Numbered from the stretch's first letter, positions 10,981-25,128 are shown. The stretch: 64,000 nt of DNA from Apodemus sylvaticus (GCF_947179515.1 NC_067472.1:172957578-173021577); one strand, 5' to 3'. A program made the numbers and translations. The notes: generated from the letters alone by a model not told the origin.

Positions 10981-13085
10981 AGCTCACTGACAATGGATTA
11001 GAACTAAGGACCCTCACACAAATATCACACATCTACAGCCATAGAGTCATTGACAAATGATGTGACATCCTTGCACAAAGCTCAAGTCCAAGTGGTTTAA
11101 CGATCTCTATACAAAACCAGGTACATGGAATCTAATAGTAGAAAAGTGTAAAATAGCCTTGAAGTCATTGCCACAGGAGGAGATTTCTTAAACTGAACTC
11201 CTGTGGTTTAGGCTGTAAGATCATCAATTGATGAATGGGATCTCAGGAAACTGGAAAACTTCTGTAAAGTAATGGACACCGCCAAAAGAATGAATCAACA
11301 TCCTACAGATTTGGAAAAAAATTTCACTAACCCACATCCTGTAAAGGGCTAATATCCAAAATATATAAAGAACTCAAGAAGGTAACCACCCAACAAAATC
11401 AATCAAGCCAAATAAAAATGTGGGTTAGATCTAAACAGAAATTCATAACAGGAATCTCGAATGACTGAGAAGCACTTATAGACATTTTCAAAGTTCTTGG
11501 GGATCATGGAAATGCAAGTCACAATGACCCAGTAATTCTACCTCACACCAATCAGAATGGCTAATATCAAAATATCAGATGATAGCACATGTTGGCAAGG
11601 ATGTGGAGAAGAGGAATATTCCCCCATTGCTGATGGGATTGAAAACTGGTACCACCACTCTGGAAATCAATCTGGAGTTTCCTCAGAAAATTTAAAATAG
11701 ATCTAACTGTAGACACAGCTATACCACTCTTAGACATGTATCCAAAAGATGCCCTTCCATGCCACAGTGGCACATGGTCCCCTTTGTTCACAGGGGCTTT
11801 ATTGCTTATAGCCAGAAGCTGGAAACAATCCAGATGTTCCCCAACAGAAGAATGATACAGATGATGTTGTTTATTTACTCAATGGAATTCTACTAAGCTA
11901 TGAAGAAGAAAGACATCCTGAGTTTTGCAGGCAAATGTATGGAACTAGTAAATATCATCCTGAGTGAGGTAATTAAGACCTAAAAGAACATGCATGGTAT
12001 TCACTCACTAATAAGTAGATATTAGACAAAAAAGTACAGAATACCCAGGATACAAGCCACAGAATTCAAAAAGCTTAACAAGACAAAGGGCCCAAGTGAG
12101 GAAACCTCAATCCTACATGGGAGGGAGAAGAAAGCATTCATGGGGGAAAGAGAGAGGTAGTAACATGGGTAGGAGAGTTAACAGGGAGAGGATGGTAGAA
12201 ACATGATCAGGTATGGGGGAAAGAACAAGACTGAAGCCCTGACTGCCAGTAGAAAATATGGAAACAAGCAAGTTCAAGAGGTAGGAGTTTAGGAGACCCT
12301 CTAGAATGTACTAGAGACCTGAGGTGAGAGAGTCTCAGGACTCATACCTTAGAAGATATGCCCCACTGTGGGGTAAGAGAACTAGTAGAGTCCACCTCCA
12401 GGAGATAGACAGGGCATCAAGTGAGAGATGGGGTTACCATTCCACAGTCAAACCTCTGACCCATAAGTATTCCTACCTGAAAGAAATGCAAGGACAAAGA
12501 TGGAGAAGAGCCTTAAGAAAAGGAGGGCCAGTTCTAGTTCCAAAGTGGGATCCAGTTCAAGGGGAGGCTCCAAGACCTGATACTACTACTGAGTCTACAG
12601 AGTGCTCACAAAAAGGACCTATCATGACTGCCCCCCAAAAGACCCAAACAGAAGCCAGAAGATACAAATATTTACACCCAACCAATAGAAGCTGCATTTG
12701 TGTTTGAATTAGGGAAAAACTGGAAGAAACAGAGGATAAGGGAGACCCTCTAGGAAGACCAGAAGTCTCAATTAACCTGGACCCCTGAGATCGCTCAGAT
12801 ACTAAGCCACCGATAAGACAGCATACATCAGCTGATATGAATCCCCCAACACATATAAAGTGGAGGATAGCTTTGTCTGTCCTTAGTTACGGAAGACATA
12901 CATAATGGTCAAAAGACTTGAGGCTCTAGGTAGTGGGAAGGTCTGCTGTGTTCAGGATGTGTGTGCGAACATGCTCTTGGAAACTAAGAGGGGTAGGTAT
13001 GGAATGGAAAGGGGTTGGGAGAGCAAACCTGGAGAGCTATGAAGACAGACTGTAAAAAAAGTATTAAAGAATTTTTAAAAAGACA
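10981..13085 (+). mobile_element. LINE-1 ORF2 3' part and complete 3' UTR, second unit of the tandem pair
   Basis: The second unit repeats the ORF2 C-terminal region (10,981 to about 12,030) and continues through a longer GA-rich 3' UTR, ending in 'aagaatttttaaaaagacac' near 13,083. The 127-codon frame at 12,324-12,707 lies in the 3' UTR and is not a gene. Confidence 0.8.
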
Positions 13086-14717
13086 CAAAATAAATGGTGG
13101 TGCCACATTAATTTCTAGCATTAAGTAATATATGCAGAATCAGTTTAATTGAATATTTTATTTATTTACATTTCAAAAGTTTTACATTTCCCAGTTTTCC
13201 CTCCAGAAATCCCTTCTCCAACCCATCCTCCTACTGCTTCTATGCCAGTGTTCTTCTACACATCCACCCACTCCTGCTTCCTTCTTCTGCCATCCGCCAT
13301 CACTTGGGCATGAAGCCTTCACAGGACCAATGGCCTTTCCTCTCACTGATGTCCAACAAGGCCATCTTCTGCTATGTATGTGTCTGGAGCCATGGGTCCC
13401 TCCCTCTTTGCTTGGTGGTTCAGTTTGTGAGATCTCTGGGGGGGGGGTTGGTTGGTTGATATTATTGTTCTTCCTCTGGGTTGCAAACCCCTTCAGCTCC
13501 TTCAGTCTTTTTGCTAACTCTTCCATTAGGGACACAGGGCTCAGTCCAATGGTGTGTGTTTGGATCTGCCTTTGTATTTGTCAGGCTCTGGCAGAGCCTC
13601 TCAGTAGACAGATATATCAGGCTCCTGTTCACAAGCATCTCTCAGCATGCACAATAGTGTCTGGATATGGTATCTGTGTATGGTATGGATCTCCAGGTAG
13701 GGCAGTCTCAGGATGGCCTTTCCTTCCTTCTCTCTTCTACATATTGTTTCCATATTTTCTCCCTTGAGTATTTTGTTCCTTCTTCTAAGAAGGACTGAAG
13801 CATCTTCCTTTTTGAGCTTCATGTGGTCTATGAGTTGTATCATGGGTATACTGAGCTTTTGGGCTAATATCCACTTATCAGTGAGAGCATACCAAGTGTG
13901 TCTTTTGTGATTGTGTTCACTCACTCAGGCTGATATTTTCTAATTGGATCCAGTTGCCTAAGAATTCCATGAATGCATTTTTTTTATACCTGAGTAGTAC
14001 TCCATGGTGTCAATGTACCACATTTCCTATATCCATTCTTCTGTTGATGGACATCTGGCTTCCTTACAGCTTCTATCTACTATGAAGAAGGCTGATATGA
14101 ACATAGTGGAGCAAGTGTCCTTCTTATATGTTGCAAAATAATTTGGTTATATGGCTAGAAGTGGTATAGCTGGGACCTCAGGTAGTATTAGGTCCAATTT
14201 TCTGAGGAATTGAAAGATTGATTTCTAGAGTGGTTGTACCAGCTTGCAATCCCGCCAACAATGGAGGAGTAGTCCTCTATAGCCACATCCTAACCAGCAT
14301 CTGCTTTCCACTGACTTTTATCTTAGCTATTCTGACTGGTGTGAGGCATAATCTCAGGGTTGTTTTGATTTACGTTTCCCTGATGACTAAGGATGTAGAA
14401 CATTTCTTTAGGTACTTCTCAGGCATTCAGTATTCATCATTGAGAATTCTTTGTCTAGCTCTGTACTCCAACTTTAATAGGGTTATTTGATTCCCTGGAG
14501 TCTAACTTGTTTTATTTATATATTTTGGATATTAGCCCTCTATTGGTTGTAGGGTTTATTAAATATTTTCCCAATCTGTTTGTTGCCATTTTTTCCTATT
14601 GATAGTGTCCTCATCTTAGTATATGTTTCCTTTGAAGAATATCAAGTGTCCTTCCTCATCTATTTTAATAACTTGGTTGAAAGTTGGTTTCATTACATAT
14701 TAGAATGGCTACTCCAG

Positions 14718-14719
14718 CT

Positions 14720-14782
<63 letters not shown>

Positions 14783-14862
14783 CTTTCTTTTTTTTCTGTC
14801 TGTCTTCCTTCCTTCCTTCTTTTCTTCATTCTTTCTTTCTTTTTCTTTCTTTCTTTTTGCTT
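14718..14862 (+). repeat. (CTTT)n pyrimidine-rich microsatellite
   Basis: About 70 bp of perfect CTTT repeats is followed by imperfect T/C-rich sequence to about 14,862. It lies inside the minus-strand L1. The Phe/Leu/Ser-rich frames here are artefacts. Confidence 0.95.
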
Positions 14863-16252
14863 GGATTTTTTCCAGGATTTTACTTTGAGAAAGTGCCTAT
14901 CTTTGTCCCTGATGTGTGTTTCCTGTATGTAGTAAAATTCTAGGTACCGTTTACATATCCAGTCTGTTAATCTATGTCTTTTATATTGGGGAATTCAGTC
15001 TGTTGCTGTTGAGAGATATTAAGGAGTAGTGATTGTTGCTTCCTGTAACTTTTGTTGTTAGAGGTGGACTTATGTCTTCTTTTGGTTTTGCTGACAGAAA
15101 ATTACTTTCTTGCTTTTTGTAGGGTGTAGCTTCCCTCCTTGTTTTGGAGTTTTCCATCCATTATCTTTGGTAGGGATGGATTTGTGGAAAGATATTGTGT
15201 AAATTTGGTTTTGCCATGGAATATCTTGGTTTCACCATCTTTGGTAATTGAGTGTTTTACTGAATCTAGTAGCCTGGACTGGCATCTGCATTCTCTGAAG
15301 GTCTCTAAGACATCTGGCCAGGATCTTCTAGCTTTCATAGGCTCTGTTAGAAGTCTGGAGAAATTGTGATAGGTATGCAGTTATATGTTACCTAACTTTT
15401 CCCTTAGTGCTTTTAATATTCTTTTCTTTTCTTTTGTTTTGTTCATTTGGTGTTTTGATTATTAAGAGATGGGAGGAGTTCCTTTTCTGGTCCAGTCTAT
15501 AGTTCTGTAAGCTTCTTGTGTTCTCAAAGTCATCTCTTTCTTTGGGTTACAGAAATTTTCTTCTATAATTTTGTGGAAGATATTTACTGCCCATTAGGTT
15601 GTGAATCTTCACTCTCTTATATACCTATTATCCTTAGGTTTGGTGTTTTTATTATATCCTGGATATCCTGGATGTTTTGGATTAGGAGCCTTTTGAATTT
15701 TCATTTTCTTTGATTGTTGTGTCAAGGTTTAGTATGACATCTTCTGCATCTGTGATAATCTCTTCTATCTTTTGTATTCTGTTGGTGATGATTGCATCTA
15801 TCACTCCATATCACTTTCCTAGATTTTCTATCTCCAGGGTTGTTTCCCTATTTGATTTCTTTATTGATTCAATTTCCATTTTCAGATCCCAAGTGGTTTT
15901 GTTCAATTCCATCAAGTGTTTGGTGTGCTTTCCTGTAATTCTTTAAGAGATTTTTGTTTTCTCTTTAAGAGTTTTTACCTGCTTACCTGTGTTCTTCTGT
16001 ATTCCTTTAAGAGAGGTTTTTATTTCCTTTGTAAAGTCCTCTATCATCATTATCATGGCATGTGATTTTAAATCTGAATCTTGCTTTTCTGGTATGATGA
16101 AGTATCCAGGCCTTGTGGTAGGCAAACTGGATTTTGATGATGCCAAATACCCTTGTGTTATGCTGATCAGGTTCTTGCACTTGTCTCTCAACATCTGGTT
16201 ATCTCTGGTGTTAGTTGGTCTTGCTGTCTCTGACAGGAGTTCCTATGGGCCT

Positions 16253-16348
16253 GTGAGCCTGTGAGCCTGTGAGCCTGTGAGCCTGTGAGCCTGTGAGCCT
16301 GTGAGCCTGTGAGCCTGTGAGCCTGTGAGCCTGTGAGCCTGTGAACCT
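16253..16348 (+). repeat. GTGAGCCT 8-bp minisatellite, 11 perfect units plus one variant
   Basis: There are eleven exact copies of GTGAGCCT at 16,253-16,340, then GTGAACCT. The tract sits in the 5' UTR of the minus-strand L1 just upstream of its ORF1 start, and gives an AHRLTGSQ-repeating frame on the minus strand that is not a gene. The flanking 'gggcct' suggests a single starting unit that expanded. Confidence 0.95.
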
Positions 16349-16690
16349 GTGATCTTAGCTTTCTCAGCACTCCTAGGGAGACCAGCTCTCCCCTGGGTGT
16401 GATTTCAGTGCAGACGCCTGTGAGACAACCTTAGCACTGCTACCAGATGGAGACTGCGATTATCCTGTACCCAGCTTCTCCACTGTTCCTGTGTCCTTTT
16501 GCTTCTGGTGGGCCCCTCTTTGGACATCTATTGGAACAAAAGTGGTGATCTAATCTTTTGGCTCAGGAGTGAGAGTACTCCTGGGAGGTATTTGGGTTTG
16601 GAGGGCTGTGGAATAGCCTTAGTTCCAGAGTACAGGTGGAGCCTGGAAGCATCCTGTCTCCAGATTCTCTCTACAAGCAGAATCTTTTTT

Positions 16691-17149
16691 AAAACCAAAA
16701 GCAGTGTTCATTTATTTCTCAGTTTTGTGCAAGAGTTTTAAGAAGCTTTTCACAGGTCACGAGGACCAGAGAGCATCAGCCATGGCCTTCAAGCTAGCCT
16801 GACTCACATCAAGGTTAGGAGAAGGGATAAGGTGGGAACTTGCCTAGTTCAAATGAATGTTTCTGCATTAACAGTTGTTTATAAATTTCAAACTACATTT
16901 TACTAGAGTCAAGGGAAGACTTCAAAATTGTACTGTCACATAGAGTACAATTTAAAACCAATGGACATCCCACACATGTTAGTTCAAAGTAATAATGTAG
17001 ACTCTCCAATACAAAATTGTTCTCATATTTTCCATGTTTGGTCAGTTACTCTTTATAATTACAATTAATTAACTTTTCAAACAGCAACACCTTTGTGCCC
17101 TATGTCCTATGTACCAAGAGACTGTCCTTTATGAATGCCTGGGCCTTGT
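16691..17149. other. Unassigned interval between two L1 copies
   Basis: No credible coding frame, RNA gene or known repeat was recognised. The sequence has moderate AT content and could be an untranslated fragment of a processed transcript, but I see no poly-A tract that would prove this. Confidence 0.4.
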
Positions 17150-19300
17150 ATTTGGGACATAGATGTTCAAAACTGAGCACTCTTCCTGGTAGTTTTTTTT
17201 TTTTCCTTTGATAAGTATAAAGTGTCCTTCTGTACCTTTTTTGATAACTTTTGTTTGAAAGTCTATTTTATTAGATATTAGAATGGTTACTCCAGCTTGT
17301 TTCCTGGGACCATTTGCTTGGAGAACTGTTTTCCAGTCTTTTACTCCTAGGTAGTGTTTGTCTTTGACACTGAGATGTGTTTCCTGTATGTAGCAAAATG
17401 TTGGGTCTTATTTATGAGTCCATTCTGTTAGCCTATGTCATTTTATTGGAAAATTGAGTCCATTGATGTTGACAGATATTAAGGAATAGTGATTGTAGCC
17501 TTCTGTTGTTTTTTATTTAATTTTTATGTTTCTGTGGTTTTCTTCTTTTGGGTTTGTTGAAAGAAGAATACTTTCTTGGTTTCTCTTGTGTGTAGTTTTC
17601 TTCCCTTTGTTGGTGTTTTCCATTCATTATCCTTTGAAGGAGCGGATTTGTGGAAACAGCAAATTTGTTTTTGTCATGAAAAACCTTGGTTTCTCCATTC
17701 ATGGTAATTGAGAGATTTGCTGGATATAGCAGTTTGGGTTGGCATTTGTGTTCACTTAAGGTCTGCATGATATCTGCCCAGGCTCTTCTGGCTTTCATAG
17801 TCTCTGGTGAGAAATCCAGTGTAATACTGTTAGGTCTACCTTTATATGTTACTTGACCCTTTTCCCTTAGTGCTTTGATATTCTTTCTTTAGTACATTTG
17901 GTGTCTTCATTATTATGTTAATCGATGAATTTATTTTCTGGTCAAAACTATTTGGAGTTCTGTAGGCTTCTTGTACATTCATTGGCATCTCTTTCTTTAG
18001 GTTAGGGAAGCTTTCTTCTATAATTTTGTTGAAGACATTTACTGGCCCTTTAAGTTGGAAATCTTCACTCTCGTCTATGCCTATAATCCTTAGGATTGGT
18101 CTTTTCATTTTGTCCTGGATTTCCTGGATATTTTGGGTCAGGACCTGCATTTTTCATTTTCTTTGACTATTGTCTTTGTCTCAATGCTTTCTATGGTATC
18201 TTATGCATCTGAGGTTCTCTCTTCTGTCTCTTGTATTCTGTTGTTGATGCTTGGATCCATGACTCCTGACTTCTTTACTAGGTTTTCTATGTCATAAGTT
18301 GTCTCCCTTTGTGATTTCATTATTGTTTCTACCTCCTTCTTTTGATCATGGATGGCTTTGTTTAATTCCTTCAACTGTTTCGTTGTGTTTTCCCTTAGTT
18401 CTTCAAGGGAAGAGGGCTTCAAGTTCCCTGTTTACTTGTGTTCTCCAGTATTTTTTAAGGGGGTTATTTATGTCATTCTTGATGCCCTCCATGATGCCTT
18501 CCATCAGCATCATGGCCTGTGATTTTAAACCCAAATCTTGTTTTCGTGGTGTGTTGGGGTATCCAGGACTGGTTGTTGTGGGACAATAGGGCTTAGATTG
18601 TGCCACATTGCCTTGATTTCTGTTAGCAATATTCCCACATTTGCCTTTTGCCATCTGTTTATCTCTGGTGTTAGTTGGGCCTGCTGTCATTGGCTGGAGC
18701 TTGCCCCTCCTGTGTGCCTGAAGGCCTATCTCTGCAACCCTGGGTGAGCTGCTTTCCCCTGACACAAATTGTTGTGGTGCTGCTGTGTTCCTGGTTGCAA
18801 TTGGAGTCCTGGTGAGGTGAATCCCAGGTGATCCTCTACACTGGTGTAACCTGACTACCAATCTGTTGCACAGTCACAGAAGCAAAGATGGCGGCCAAGA
18901 CTCACCCTCTTGTAGTTGTATTTAGGTATGTAGCTCTGTGGCTTGAATCAGCTCTGGATGCAGGCTGTGCTGGCTGTCTCCTTATCGCTGGCTGCTGGGT
19001 GTATAGCTGCCTTCCTGCACAGCTCAGAGATGGCATGCTGTGGCTGAGGGTGTTGCTGATCCTGAAGGAGGAAACTGTAAGGATCTTGCCAGAGTCCTCT
19101 GGACTGGATCCTCTGATCTGCGGGGCTGGTCTCACTTGTGCAGGTTACCTCCTCCTCACTGGTTGCTGGGTGTATAGCTGGCTTCCTGCACCACTTGGAG
19201 ACGGTGTGCTGTTGCAGACGGTATTTCTGATTGAATGGATTCCACTTAAGGACAATCTCCCATGGGTCACTGGAGCTTTTTCCTCCCATTCAAGCATACA
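17150..19300 (-). mobile_element. LINE-1 on the minus strand: 5' UTR, ORF1 and ORF2 start
   Basis: Read on the minus strand: the 5' UTR (about 19,300-18,655) contains a CCGCCATCTT YY1-type site at about 18,887-18,896. ORF1 begins with MAKGKCGNIANRNQGN at 18,654 and proceeds in broken frames to about 17,517. The copy then ends in the endonuclease start of ORF2 at about 17,150, so it is 3'-truncated. ORF1 is an RNA-binding coiled-coil protein; here stops and frameshifts split it into at least four pieces. Confidence 0.87.
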
Positions 19301-20064
<764 letters not shown>

Positions 20065-20655
20065 GATGGGAAATGGGGGCAACTGCCCCCGGGGCAGGGA
20101 CCAGGATGGGGACAGGGGAGGGAGAGGGGAAAAGGACAAGGGGGCTTGAGACTCCCCTGAATGGTCCCCAGTCGACGGGAGAAGATAGGGAGCTAGAGAG
20201 AACACGGGGAGATGACGAGCATGGATCCAACAAGCTTATGGACGAGGCCCACTCAGCTTATGGACTTGCAGCAGAGGTGACCACATTACCCTGCAGTGGC
20301 CTTTTTATGCACTGCTGCCACAGCCTCCGCTGCCATAGCTGCCCCTGCCTCAAAGGCTCAGTGCTGCAAGACCGCCTGTTGATCCCTCCACCTGGGAGGA
20401 AAAGCCCAAAGCTCTGGCCTTGCTGAGCGCCTTATGGTCATGGAGCCACAGGATCCTGTGTTCCTGTCTGGTGCAGGTGGACTGAGGGACACACGGGCAG
20501 GTGGTACCACTGGGGTGGGGCCGCCAGAGCATGGGGTGGGCCCAGTCTGAGGGGCAGGTCAGGAGGCTCCAGGGTTGGCTGGCCTGGGAGGCAGGGCAGG
20601 GCTGCGCTGGGGACAGAGGGATATGGTCTGCTCCTGCTAATACCCTACCCGCCAT
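20065..20655 (-). pseudogene. GC-rich 5' UTR-like leader of the Ube2d2 retrocopy
   Basis: Directly upstream (minus strand) of the pseudogene ATG lies about 590 bp of GC-rich sequence, unlike the AT-rich surroundings, ending sharply at an A-run near 20,659. The simplest reading is a retained long 5' UTR of the source mRNA. The frames in it (101 to 117 codons) are not conserved proteins that I recognise. Confidence 0.55.
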
Positions 20656-20834
20656 ACATAAAAAAAAATCTTAATTTGATTCATTTTACTCATGAATGTG
20701 GAACACCATGATGTTCTGAATCATGTAGGAAAGTGAAATGAATAACATCCAAATGATCACTTTTCCTTGTAAAGAGGAAAAGATGTACACATGAAATTAT
20801 CCTTAAAAAATTGTTGATGTACTAAAGAGTGCAC

Positions 20835-21060
20835 AGGAAGGACCCATGGCTCCAGCTGCATATGTAGCATAGGAGGGCCATGTTGCACATCAAACCGAGG
20901 ATGTCCTGAGAAGGATCGATGGCGCATTATAGGGAAATGCCGGGACAGAGAAGTAGGAGTGGGTGGGTTGTTGAGCAGATGGGCTAGGGGGTTTTCAGAG
21001 AGGAAACCAGAAAAGGGGAAAACATTTTAATTGTAAATAAAGGAAATAAAAAAAAACAGC
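20835..21060 (+). mobile_element. Short LINE-1 3' UTR insertion within block B
   Basis: The fragment runs from an L1 3' UTR motif ('cccatggctccagctgcata') to an A-rich end with 'attttaattgtaaataaagg'. Similar sequences 'gatgtactaaagag' and 'gatgtaaaagag' flank it and look like a decayed target-site duplication. The paralogous block A lacks the insertion. Confidence 0.75.
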
Positions 21061-21175
21061 AAGAAAATTTGATGATGTAAAAGAGTAATTGTGAAATACT
21101 CAAGGAAGTTTTAATTCATAAGTTCATTTAGTCACTAAAATTCTAAATTCTTAGAATGAATAGTTGTAATTACAC

Positions 21176-21380
21176 TATGTGAATGTCCTTGCAATATTAT
21201 GGTTTCTTTAAGTTGGGAATTTTGTTCCATGCATAGAATATATGAAGTAGGAAAAAGCGTACCAACTATCACATCTCTGTCATGGCAAAAATATTCCTTG
21301 ATTTTTAAAACGGAGTCACTGTCAGTAAAGCATGAACACAATTTGGGAATATAAAGAAGCCCAAAGATAAAAATCCACAA
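21176..21380 (-). pseudogene. Vmn2r: Vomeronasal type-2 receptor exon 1, copy B (degraded)
   Basis: The minus-strand frame begins MWIFIFGLLYIPKLCSCFTD, aligning with copy A, and keeps RDVIVGTLFP in place of the GD-V-IG-FFP motif. The conserved Cys of copy A is lost in a shifted stretch (SDSVLKIKEYF). The donor position reads ATA|GTGTAA instead of GTGAGT, so splicing is weakened. With these losses and no detectable exon 2, I call it a pseudogene exon. The family assignment depends on the resemblance to copy A and to the V2R layout. Confidence 0.6.
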
Positions 21381-24300
21381 TAACCTATTAACGCATGTAC
21401 ATGATCATCCATAACACTGATGGATACAAATCTAATGACACCAGGAGGTAGATATTGAGTCCAAGAGTCTGTGATCACAAATGCTAATAACTTTGTTAAT
21501 GAGTTCAGCTGTCACACTAATTACCCCCATATTCTTACTGGCATTCCTCCAGTGCCAGTGTGAGTTCCGGAACTCTTTCTTTCCTTAGGTTTATCATATG
21601 AGGCACCATGTCCTGCTTAAAAACAAGTTAGGAATATGTTTTGGATCTTTTACAGCCCCAGACACCATGATTTCTGGCAAGAAGATAGACAGCAAGAGCT
21701 CCCTAATTAGCTTCCTTATTGGGCTGTTCTGCCCAACTTTGAAGCAAGAAACGTTTCAGAAACCAGCAGTGTTGGCTGTTGGAATCATACTACATCAGAA
21801 ATTACCATGAAGGTGAATATGGAGAAGGACTGGAAAAATGCCCATGACAATGCATGCACAGGCAAAATAAGTGAACCATGCTTTTCAAATCAAAGATAAC
21901 CAGTGGAGTCTATTCTTCTTCCTGAATATATATGTCTCCAAATTTTTGTATGATACATTTATATCTTCACTCAACACAATCAGTTCATTTCCCAGTATGA
22001 AAAAAAACTGATATTCCACTCTATTCCTCACTTCCAATGTATCGGTTTGATTTCATTGCAAAAATCAAGTCCCCTGCTCATATTGTGGTATTCATACTTC
22101 TCCATTCTTATTATTTGCTTTCATCCTGGATTAATCACTGAGTAGAGGTATCACTGTGAGCTATTCTTGTATCTAAAAGAGCAAATTCACCCACTGATCA
22201 CCTTGCTGTGAAGACACTAGAGTGTGGAAGAATGCCTTCTATGTTCTACAAAATCTATTTAAAAGTATCACAGTGTTTCACCTAATACTCTGAGTGTGTT
22301 TTCACCTAATACTCTGAGGGAAAGCTTTTCTGAGCAGGCTCTATTTCCTAGTGATAAGGAGCTTAAGACAATGAATGTATTCTGCATTGTGATGTGCTGG
22401 GAAGCAAAATGCAATAATGCAAATGGAAATCTTATTGTTGAAAATGCAGAGTTGGTGAGAGAAGATTAACTAGAGGAACTGGATCACCTAGTGACAGGCA
22501 ATAAAAAATTTAAAATGTGTATGAATGGAATATGAGAGTGTAGAGATACCAGGACAAGACCAAATTTCTACGTTATGATCATAGACAGAGGAAAACAGAT
22601 TAGCAAAGGCATTGAAAGTATCTTCACTTAAGTTACACAAAAAAATTTTTTAACTCAATAAAACTGATGCCTACCCAAGTACAAAAAGATGACAGAACAC
22701 CAAACACTCAGGATTAGAAAAAGTATCTTCCTCTTGTATTATCGATAATAATGTTAGAAACACAATAAAGAAATGCTATTAAGTCATATCTCTAATTATC
22801 ATCCTGGATTAACACCTCACTCCCCAGCTTATATCTCTGTCTCCTTCCTTGGAGGTCTGCTCCTACCAGGGACAATCAGATGAGACACCCATACCCCAAT
22901 TCCCTGCCTGATTGGCCATCAGCAAGCACGTCGGCTATGAGCTCTATAACATCCTTTTTGAGTTCTGTCTTTCTTGTGGTCCTCACCTCCACCTGCAATC
23001 TAAAATCAGCATCCCACATCCCAGCCACTGCTTTTCCTGCCTCAAAGGTAGCCTACTTCCACCCAGAACAACCAGCCCACTGCTCTGCCTGTGTTTTGGG
23101 ATGCCTGCTGCCACATAGGACAACCAGTTCCAGAAGCTTGATAGTCCCAAAGGTGACTAGACATGTCAACACCAAAGATAACTAGATGCCTAAAAGCAAG
23201 CACAAGAACACAATCAACAAAATCCAGCGCAGTATGTTACCATCAGAACCTGATTCTCCTGCTACAATAAGCCATGGATTTCTTGAGATATCTAGAGACC
23301 AAAACAATGACCCTAAATCTCTTCTCATGAAGGTGATGGGGTCTTTAAAGAAGAAATAAGCAAAGCCTTAAAAAGACCAAAATTACATTCAGACAGGTAG
23401 AGGACTTTTAAAGAGGAGACAAATAAATCCTTTAAAGAAATACAGGGTAATACAATTAAGCAAGTAAAGGCATGAGTAAATGTTTTCAAGACCTAAACAT
23501 CAAAATAGAAACAATAAAGAAAACACAAATGCAAGCAAACCTGAAGATTGGAACCTAGGAAAAAGAACAGGAACTAAGAATGCAAGCATCACCAACAGAA
23601 TACAAGAAATAGAAGACAGAATCTCAGACATGGAAGATACAATAGAAGAAATTGATATATCAGTCAAGGTAAGTGCTAAATCTGAAAATTTTTCTAAGAC
23701 AAAACAGCCAGGAAATTTGGGACACTATGAACAGTCCAAACCTAAGAACAATAAGAATATAATTGAGGAAGAATATTGCCATTTCAAATTCCTATAAAAT
23801 ATTTTCAACAAATTTATAGAAGAAAATTTTCCTAATCTACAAAAAGAGATGTTTATGAATGTAAAAGAACCTAACAAACACCACAGGAACAAAATAAAAT
23901 ATTCTTTCCACAGAATAATCAAAACACTAAGTGTACAGAAAAAGAATGATATTCAGAGCTATAATGGAAAAAGTTCAAGTAACATATAAAGGCCAAACTA
24001 ACAGAATTACACCTGATTTCTCTACAGAGACTTTAAGGGCCAGAAGGTCCTATACAGATGTTTTGCAGACTCTAAGAAACCACAGATATCTGTCTGCACT
24101 GCTACAACCAGCAAGACTTCAAATGACTATAGATAGAAAAGCCAAGATATTCCATGTCAGAACCAAATTTATACAGTATCATTCTACTATTCAAACCCTA
24201 CAGAGGATACTAGAAAGAAATCTCCAACACAAGGAAGGTAACTACACCCAGGATAACATAAGAAATTCATCAACTTAGAGCAAAACCCAAAGAAAATCAT

Positions 24301-25102
24301 ACATAGAAGCATATATAGCACCACAACCAACATCAACATAACAGGAACTAAATAACAATCATTGGGTATTAATATTTCTCAATTTTAATGGACTCAATTC
24401 AACATTAAAAAGACCCAGGCTAAAAGACTGAACATGTAAACAAGATCCATCATTTCCCTGCATAAAAAGATGAACACTATCACAGTGTAAAGGGTTGGAA
24501 GTAGAGATATTTTAAGCAGATTCAAGAAATCCACTGGAGTAACTATTCTATTATCAAATAAAATAGGCTTCCAATAAAAAATAATCAAAAGAGATGGGAA
24601 AAGAGACTTCACATTCACTAAAGAAAAAAATTACCAACATGACATCTCAATTATAAACATCTATGACACAAATGTAAGGGTACCCACATTCATAAAAGAA
24701 ATTTTGCTAAAGCTTAAATCACACATAGAATCACATACATTAATAGTGAGGGACAGCAATACATCACTCTTCCCAGTGGATAGGTCAGCAAAATAGAAAC
24801 TGAAGAGAGAAGTCATGAAACTAACCCATGTTGTACAACAAATGGATCTGCCAGATATCTACAGAAGTTCATCCCCAAAACAAAAGAATAACTTCCTTCT
24901 CAGCACCTCAGAGAATGTTCTCCAAAGTTGAGCATATAATTGATCATAAAACAACCTTTGGAATATACAAGAAAATTGACATATACCCTATATCTAATCA
25001 GATCCCCGTGGATTAAGGATGGACTTCAACAACAACAGAAACAACAGAAACCTCACATAATCATGGAAATTGAACAGCTGTCTACTCAATGATCACTTGA
25101 TG

Positions 25103-25128
25103 AGGAAAGAAAGAAAGAAAAAGAAGGA

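Larger units (their letters stand above)
13140..16690 (-). mobile_element. LINE-1 on the minus strand with internal ORF2 deletion
   Basis: Read on the minus strand from high to low coordinate: 5' UTR (about 16,690-16,195) with a GTGAGCCT minisatellite; ORF1 starting at 16,194 and extending to about 15,070; the start of the ORF2 endonuclease region (about 15,050-14,690); then, after an internal deletion of most of ORF2 near 14,600-14,690, the ORF2 C-terminal region (about 14,580-13,870) and 3' UTR to 13,140. Stops break both ORFs. A CTTT tract interrupts the endonuclease portion. Confidence 0.85.
20690..22620 (-). other. Paralogous block B: V2R exon 1 with upstream region
   Basis: This block is the partner of 4,050-6,850. 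It carries a second V2R-like exon 1 and matching upstream DNA, with an L1 3' fragment inserted at about 20,835-21,060. Substitutions and indels are frequent, so the duplication is old. Confidence 0.65.

Noticed and set aside
12324..12707. 127-codon open frame
   Set aside because: It lies in an L1 3' UTR and has no recognisable domain.
16253..16348. Regular short repeats that could suggest a CRISPR array
   Set aside because: The 8-bp units are contiguous, with no spacers, and the DNA is rodent.
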